From an uncultured Lachnospiraceae bacterium (GTDB taxonomy: Bacteria; Bacillota; Clostridia; Lachnospirales; Lachnospiraceae): DNA of 9,537 bases. Every line of letters begins with the position of its first letter. The stretch's first letter is position 1. The DNA lies in NCBI GenBank assembly GCA_910585715.1, contig CAJUEX010000080.1, positions 1 to 9,537 of the forward strand, given 5' to 3'. The notes below the pieces were generated by a model that did not search any database, was not told the origin of the DNA, and saw nothing but the letters and a program-made list of their open reading frames with translations. This document shows, piece by piece, positions 6,228 to 9,537 of the stretch. Both the position numbers and the translations under genes were made by a program.

Positions 6228-6580
6228 ACACATTATTCTTTTTTATACTATAGTTTGAAAAGAAGCTTATATATCCATACAGCAATGCTGCTAAGCACAT
6301 ATTCTCTTTTACACCATAGCTTGAAATAAGCCTATATGTACTCACAGTAATGCTGCTATGCACATATTTCTTTCTTACACAACAGCCTGAAATAATCTAT
6401 ATGTACTTACAGTAATGCTGCTATGCACGTATTTCTTTCTTACACAACAGCCTGAAATAATTTATATGTACCCACAGCAATGTTATTATGCATATATTTC
6501 TTTCTTATACAACAGCCTGAAAATAACCTATATATACCTATAGCAATGCTTTTATGCACATATTCTTTTTTACATTATCA
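6228..6580 (+). repeat. array of about 65-bp tandem repeats
   Basis: Four full units begin at 6268, 6333, 6398 and 6463 (lengths 65, 65, 65 and 66). A partial unit precedes them (about 6228-6267) and another follows (6529-6580). A unit starts TATATGTAC, then has CAGTAATGCTGCTATGCAC, a T/C-rich stretch and TTACACAACAGCCTGAAATAA. Units 2 and 3 are nearly identical and the outer units are more diverged, so the array grew from the middle. Each of units 1 to 3 holds the dyad CAGYAATGCTG. Repeat and spacer are not separable, so this is not CRISPR. There is no open frame of note. Confidence 0.9.
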
Positions 6581-6629
6581 ATATTGCTATGGGTGTGTAT
6601 AGGTTTTTTAGGTCGTTGTGTAAAAGAGG
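6499..6629 (+). promoter_or_regulatory. terminator/attenuator-like hairpin from an inverted 65-bp unit, reaching the ribosome binding site
   Basis: Bases 6581-6629 are an inverted copy of the upstream 65-bp unit. As RNA, 6527-6547 pairs with 6583-6603 over 21 continuous pairs, three of them G-U, and T6 (6604-6609) follows immediately: an intrinsic-terminator layout on +. The pairing can extend outwards, with bulges and mismatches, to 6499 and 6629. That would cover the AGAGGA ribosome binding site (6625-6630) of the gene at 6639. Only 15 bases lie between the T run and the binding site, too few for a promoter, so transcripts entering that gene should pass this structure. Regulation by attenuation is inferred. 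Confidence 0.6.
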
Positions 6630-6638
6630 AACCGCTCC

Positions 6639-7247
6639 ATGGATTTTGCATATTATGTAGAAAGAGTTTTGGATGGGGAAAGTCTCTCTGGAAAAGGGGA
6701 GATGGGTGGAAAAGACATGGATATTAATTTTAATCAGGTAAATCAAAGGCGGAGGGCGAATTATATTCCCTATGAGGGGACGGTAATTGAAATTAATACG
6801 TTTGATACTAATAACCGCAGAAGCAGCGGGTGTTCCCAGATTGTGACGGTGGAGGATTTTGATGGGAATATTGCGAATTTCATTGTGTCACCGGATACGT
6901 ATGTGGTGGATATGATTACGCTGTATGAAGGGCTTGAGGTAATCTTTTTTTATGATGGAAGCCTGCCGGCTCCCTTGATTTATCCACCGAGATATCAGGC
7001 GGCTATCGTTACGCAAAAGTTAGAAGGGGTCAATGTGATTGCGGGATATTTTAATTATATTCTGTTAAATCAGGAAGCATCCCTGCGGCTGAATATTGGA
7101 GCCAATACCCGGGTGGTTACGAAAAACAATCAGACCTTTTTAGGGAATCCTGCAAATAAAAATCTCATCGTTTTTTATGGGGCTTCCACAAGGAGTATTC
7201 CCGCCCAGACCAGTCCGGACAGGATTATCGTCATGTGTGAAAGCTGA
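6639..7247 (+). CDS. uncharacterised two-repeat beta-rich protein
   Basis: This 202-residue protein has no signal peptide or membrane segment. The sequence falls into two halves that look like an internal duplication. Half A (about 43-125) runs YEGTVIEI, IVTVEDFDGNIANFIV, DTYVVD, LEVIFFYD and PAPLIYPPRYQAAIV. Half B (about 131-199) runs VNVIAGYF, ILLNQEASLRLNIG, NTRVVTKNNQTF, NLIVFYGA and SIPAQTSPDRIIVM. Alternating hydrophobic residues suggest small beta-barrels. The YDGSLPAPLIYPPRYQA stretch resembles a motif I associate with uncharacterised Firmicute proteins, but I cannot assign a function. ATG 6639 has AGAGGA nine bases ahead; ATG 6717 (preceded by GGTGGA) is a plausible alternative start, because the first 26 residues look unlike the rest. 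It lies behind the repeat array and converges on the PHP gene with a 4-bp gap. Confidence 0.8.
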   Translation: MDFAYYVERVLDGESLSGKGEMGGKDMDINFNQVNQRRRANYIPYEGTVIEINTFDTNNRRSSGCSQIVTVEDFDGNIANFIVSPDTYVVDMITLYEGLEVIFFYDGSLPAPLIYPPRYQAAIVTQKLEGVNVIAGYFNYILLNQEASLRLNIGANTRVVTKNNQTFLGNPANKNLIVFYGASTRSIPAQTSPDRIIVMCES

Positions 7248-7251
7248 AAAT

Positions 7252-8079
7252 TTATAAAGGGAAAAATTCCGGCTTCCTGTTATGGAACACCGTATAATAC
7301 CGGAAGCCGCAGTCCCTTAAAATTTCGGCAGCTGTTTCAAAGCCATAGCACATATGCTCCGGTTTATGGGCGTCGGAGCCGATGGTGAGAATTTCGCCGC
7401 CAAGCTCCAAATAGCGCTTTAGGATTTCTCTGGAAGGGTGCACTTCACCGAGCTGGTATTTGGGATTTAAGCCTGCTGTATTGCATTCGATTCCTTTTCC
7501 GTTCTCAATCAGATAACGAAGCAGCTCATCAAAAATGTCTTTGTAATCTTCATAGTGGTAATCCCGGTTTTTGGTTCTGCCGTATCTTACCACATAATCC
7601 AGATGTCCGTATACATCAAAGTCTAAAAAGCCTCTGGCATTTTCCATCAGGGAAAGAAAGTATTCTTCGTAAGCTTCTTTATCCGTGCGGTTTTCGTAAA
7701 AGGCAGAAAAATAAGGGTCGAAGTCATGGCACATATGGGAAGAGCCGATGATGAAATCAAAGGGGTAGGCATGGGCCAGCACCTTATTTTTTTCAATTAC
7801 GCTCGGATGCAGGCCAAGCTCTATGCCGAAATGCAGTGTGATTTCATGCCTGTAGGTTTCTTTTAGGCGAAACAGTTCTTTTTCATATGCTTTTATATCT
7901 AAGATAAATTCATCCGAAAGGTTTCCGGATTCGTCTTTGTAAAAGTAATCCATGTGCTCTGTCATACACATGTGCTTTAGTCCCAGTTCAATTCCTTTTT
8001 TAACCATGTCCTCCATGGGCGCAAGGCCGTCGCCGGATAAGGTGCTGTGGAGATGGCAGTCTGCTTTTATTGTGTTCAT
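7252..8079 (-). CDS. PHP-domain phosphoesterase, histidinol-phosphatase (HisJ/HisK) family
   Basis: This 275-residue cytoplasmic metal-dependent hydrolase has the length and motif order of HisJ/HisK, which dephosphorylate L-histidinol phosphate in histidine synthesis. The PHP metal-binding residues are in place: His9 and His11 in DCHLHS, His42 in MTEHMDY, Glu87 in FGIELGLHPS, His115 in GSSHMCHD, His159 in DVYGHLDYV, and Asp236 and His238 in TIGSDAHKP. GDG follows HLHST as in other members. AAAGGAGG (8094-8087) precedes the ATG by seven bases. No other his gene is nearby, so the substrate is inferred from the family; a different phosphoester is possible. The last codons sit four bases from the stop of the convergent gene, and no intergenic terminator fits there. 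Confidence 0.88.
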   Translation of the reverse strand: MNTIKADCHLHSTLSGDGLAPMEDMVKKGIELGLKHMCMTEHMDYFYKDESGNLSDEFILDIKAYEKELFRLKETYRHEITLHFGIELGLHPSVIEKNKVLAHAYPFDFIIGSSHMCHDFDPYFSAFYENRTDKEAYEEYFLSLMENARGFLDFDVYGHLDYVVRYGRTKNRDYHYEDYKDIFDELLRYLIENGKGIECNTAGLNPKYQLGEVHPSREILKRYLELGGEILTIGSDAHKPEHMCYGFETAAEILRDCGFRYYTVFHNRKPEFFPL

Positions 8080-8166
8080 GGGGGTGCCTCCTTTGATTAT
8101 ATTTCCGCATTTAGCTTTCGGGGAAAGTGTTTTTTGTAGTTGTTTTTATAAGTAAAAGAGTACTTA

Positions 8167-8179
8167 CAACTGCCAGTTG
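8167..8179. promoter_or_regulatory. short perfect palindrome upstream of the PHP gene
   Basis: CAACTG, a central C, then CAGTTG form a 13-base dyad, 88 bases before the PHP gene start codon in the divergent region 8080-8455. It could be an operator. The rest of that region up to the promoter at 8360 is AT-rich, and I see no gene in it. Confidence 0.25.
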
Positions 8180-8359
8180 CTAAATCCATAAAAATCTGTT
8201 TTTCTAATTTTTATTGTGAAAGGTTTTGTTTTAGGATAGCATGAATGGGGGAGTTATACAATAGCAATGCCCGCTGTGCCATGCCAGGCAATATTTGAAC
8301 AGATGTTTTCCCTATAGATGTAAAAAGGCTTTGCACAGGAAGAATTTGACAGATTTGGA

Positions 8360-8388
8360 TTGAAAAGCAATATGCCATAGTGTATACT
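8360..8388 (+). promoter_or_regulatory. sigma-A-type promoter of the PIN/NYN gene
   Basis: TTGAAA (8360-8365), a 17-base spacer and TATACT (8383-8388) give a strong vegetative-type promoter. Transcription would begin near 8395 and leave a leader of about 60 nt before the ATG at 8456. A TATAAT at 8426-8431 lies inside the leader but is too close to the ribosome binding site to serve as the main promoter. Confidence 0.65.
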
Positions 8389-8398
8389 AAATATAATT

Positions 8399-8438
8399 TA
8401 GTTGTGCAAATGCTTTTGCTCCAACTATAATATTTTTT
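8399..8438 (+). terminator. terminator-like leader hairpin, possible attenuator
   Basis: TAGTTG (8399-8404) pairs with CAACTA (8422-8427), and GCAAA (8406-8410) pairs with TTTGC (8415-8419) over a TGCT loop: 11 pairs with a small internal loop. T6 follows at 8433-8438, five bases after the stem. The hairpin lies between the promoter and the gene it serves, so it can only be an attenuator or a chance structure. The AT-rich lower stem makes it weaker than a standard terminator. Confidence 0.4.
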
Positions 8439-8455
8439 GGAGATGTGATAGAGAT

Positions 8456-9355
8456 ATGGAAACATTTTATTTGATAGATTTTGAAAATGTACATAATGAA
8501 GGCTTGGAGAATATCAATGCTCTTACAAAGAATGATCATGTTCATATCTTTTATACGGATAATGCTTTAAATATAAGCCTGGATATTGTATTGATGCAAG
8601 GTATTGACATGCAAGGACACAAGGTTCCGGTACGTAAGCAGTCATTAGATATGCATTTGGTTTCATACCTTGGGTATCTGCTGGGTATTAATAAGGGAAA
8701 GGAGTGTACCTATGTAATTATCAGTAAAGATACAGACTATGATAATATTATAAAGTTTTGGCAGGGGGAAGGTCATCGGAAGATTTGTCGAAAGAAAAAG
8801 ATAGCAGAAAATACATCAGTCCGGAAAAAATCCGAAGCGCAGGCTAAAGCAACTATGCCAACACAAACCATAAATAACAGAATAAATGCTGGAATGGCAT
8901 ACGAATTTTTGGGAGAAGACAGAAGTGCTCTAAATCTTTGCATGCAACATGGACTTTTGGACAGAGGATATTCAGGAAATGCTGCAAATTCCATATGTAA
9001 GATTGTAGTCAGATACTGCAATGATGAGCGTATGCTAAGCGGAATTCATAATGCTATCAAAGCAGAATTTGATGAATATTTAGAGGTTTATGAAGATGTA
9101 AAGGAAATTCTTGAAATGTTTGTATCATCAAAGAGCAGGCTGAATAAAAGAAAGTCCCGGATACAGACCTTTGTTGGGCAGCATTTTAAGAAAAAAATAT
9201 ATGTGGAAAAGAAGGAAGAAATCATTCAGATTATTCTTAATGCCAAAAATCGGCAACAGATAAACAATGCGCTGCAAAAATTGTATGGTGATAACAATGT
9301 GGTTAAGCATATGTTACAGACCTTGAAGCCGTTAATAAAAGATTTGCCGCAATAA
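8456..9355 (+). CDS. PIN/NYN-type predicted ribonuclease with helical C-terminal repeats
   Basis: Protein of 299 residues. The first 105 residues look like a PIN/NYN nuclease domain: a beta strand into Asp8 (YLIDFENVHN), a helix with Asp65 (KQSLDMHLVSYLGYLLG), and strand 86-90 into Asp92 and Asp94 (YVIISKDTDYD). Such acidic clusters bind Mg2+ and cut RNA. A basic linker follows (about 108-132, with CRKKK and RKK). The C-terminus is helical, with two related segments (about 177-222 and 254-295) sharing I-x-NA and similar hydrophobic spacing; it may bind RNA or a partner. I chose ATG 8456, preceded by GGAG at 8439-8442, because METFYLIDFENV is the natural domain start. An in-frame ATG at 8402 would add 18 odd residues and lies inside the leader hairpin. 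The gene is AT-rich compared with its neighbours and sits next to a putative insertion-sequence end, so it may be accessory. The substrate is unknown. Confidence 0.75.
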   Translation: METFYLIDFENVHNEGLENINALTKNDHVHIFYTDNALNISLDIVLMQGIDMQGHKVPVRKQSLDMHLVSYLGYLLGINKGKECTYVIISKDTDYDNIIKFWQGEGHRKICRKKKIAENTSVRKKSEAQAKATMPTQTINNRINAGMAYEFLGEDRSALNLCMQHGLLDRGYSGNAANSICKIVVRYCNDERMLSGIHNAIKAEFDEYLEVYEDVKEILEMFVSSKSRLNKRKSRIQTFVGQHFKKKIYVEKKEEIIQIILNAKNRQQINNALQKLYGDNNVVKHMLQTLKPLIKDLPQ

Positions 9356-9482
9356 GTGAACACCGCATAACGGCAGAGCGGCTCCGGTAATCAGACCTGT
9401 ATTATAAGATTGCAGACAGGATAGTCATGGCCCCACTTTTGGAAAGAAAAGCGCCTCCGAAGAGATGCTTTACCTTAATTAT

Positions 9483-9537
9483 GGGGTTTGTCAAGTAAAG
9501 TGTGTAAATTAATTTGATTTTTTTCGGCGGTCTTAAT
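9483..9537. mobile_element. putative end of an insertion sequence (IS256-like), cut by the window
   Basis: The run GGGGTTTGTCAAGTAAAG, continued by TGTGTAAATTAA, resembles terminal inverted repeats I associate with IS256-family elements of Clostridia. No transposase frame lies in the window and the other end is missing, so neither the inverted repeat nor a target duplication can be checked. The 127 bases before it (9356-9482) hold no gene I can support, only a short open stretch (9391-9498) that ends inside the putative terminus. Confidence 0.4.

Noticed and set aside
6437..6475. A promoter in every 65-bp unit (CTTACA, 18 bases, TATATG)
   Set aside because: Each hexamer matches the consensus at only about four of six positions, so it is too weak to call.
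6228..6629. CRISPR array
   Set aside because: The whole 65-bp unit is conserved, with no alternation of repeat and unique spacer, and no cas gene is present.
7262..7312. Terminator hairpin of the PHP gene (TTCCGG/CCGGAA followed by TTTTT on the minus strand)
   Set aside because: The T run and the stem lie inside the last codons (KPEFFPL) of the gene, before the stop, so normal termination there is unlikely.
8402..8455. Upstream in-frame start adding MCKCFCSNYNIFWRCDRD to the nuclease
   Set aside because: These codons overlap the leader hairpin and T run, the residues look unlike the protein, and the domain begins naturally at METFYLIDFENV.
8211..8465. 84-codon minus-strand frame in the PHP-nuclease gap
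   Set aside because: It overlaps the promoter, leader and start of the nuclease gene, and I recognise no domain.

Overview
The window looks like a chromosomal segment of a low-to-mid GC, spore-forming Firmicute, most likely a Clostridia/Lachnospiraceae-type gut bacterium. The evidence is strong AGGAGG-like ribosome binding sites, sigma-A-like promoters (TTGACA-N17-TATCAT), a SpoVB-type flippase, and a nifS-iscU-mnmA cluster of the kind seen in Clostridia. This placement is inference from gene content; no rRNA or other marker gene is present.

Layout. The left edge is a short pyrimidine-rich low-complexity tract, followed by a clear intrinsic terminator. That terminator ends a minus-strand pair: a SpoVB-like MATE-fold flippase (1289-2671) and a class I DAHP synthase (128-1156). 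A structured 132-bp gap separates the two and holds an imperfect 22-bp inverted repeat and a 19-bp palindrome. A divergent intergenic region then carries a good promoter for a plus-strand sulfur-relay cluster: cysteine desulfurase (2804-3994), IscU-type scaffold (4327-4770) and the tRNA 2-thiouridylase MnmA (4782-5882). The desulfurase mobilises cysteine sulfur, which can serve Fe-S assembly on IscU and wobble-uridine thiolation by MnmA. The nifS-iscU gap is unusual: it is 332 bp long and filled by a decaying 36-bp tandem repeat that begins inside the nifS stop region.

The 756-bp gap downstream of mnmA is the most unusual part. In order it holds a G-rich tract, a 37-bp direct repeat, a composite long inverted repeat (two 64-nt arms around two tight hairpins, followed by T6), and an array of about 65-bp tandem repeats that ends in an inverted copy. 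The last direct unit and the inverted copy form a fully paired 21-bp RNA stem followed immediately by T6. This lies directly in front of the ribosome binding site of an uncharacterised two-repeat beta-rich protein (6639-7247). It looks like a terminator or attenuator-type leader.

That gene converges, with a 4-bp gap, on a PHP-domain histidinol-phosphatase-like gene (7252-8079, minus). To the right, an AT-rich gene for a predicted PIN/NYN-type nuclease (8456-9355) has its own promoter and a terminator-like leader hairpin. The window ends in what looks like the terminus of an insertion sequence. The right end therefore has an accessory flavour, while the left two thirds is housekeeping.
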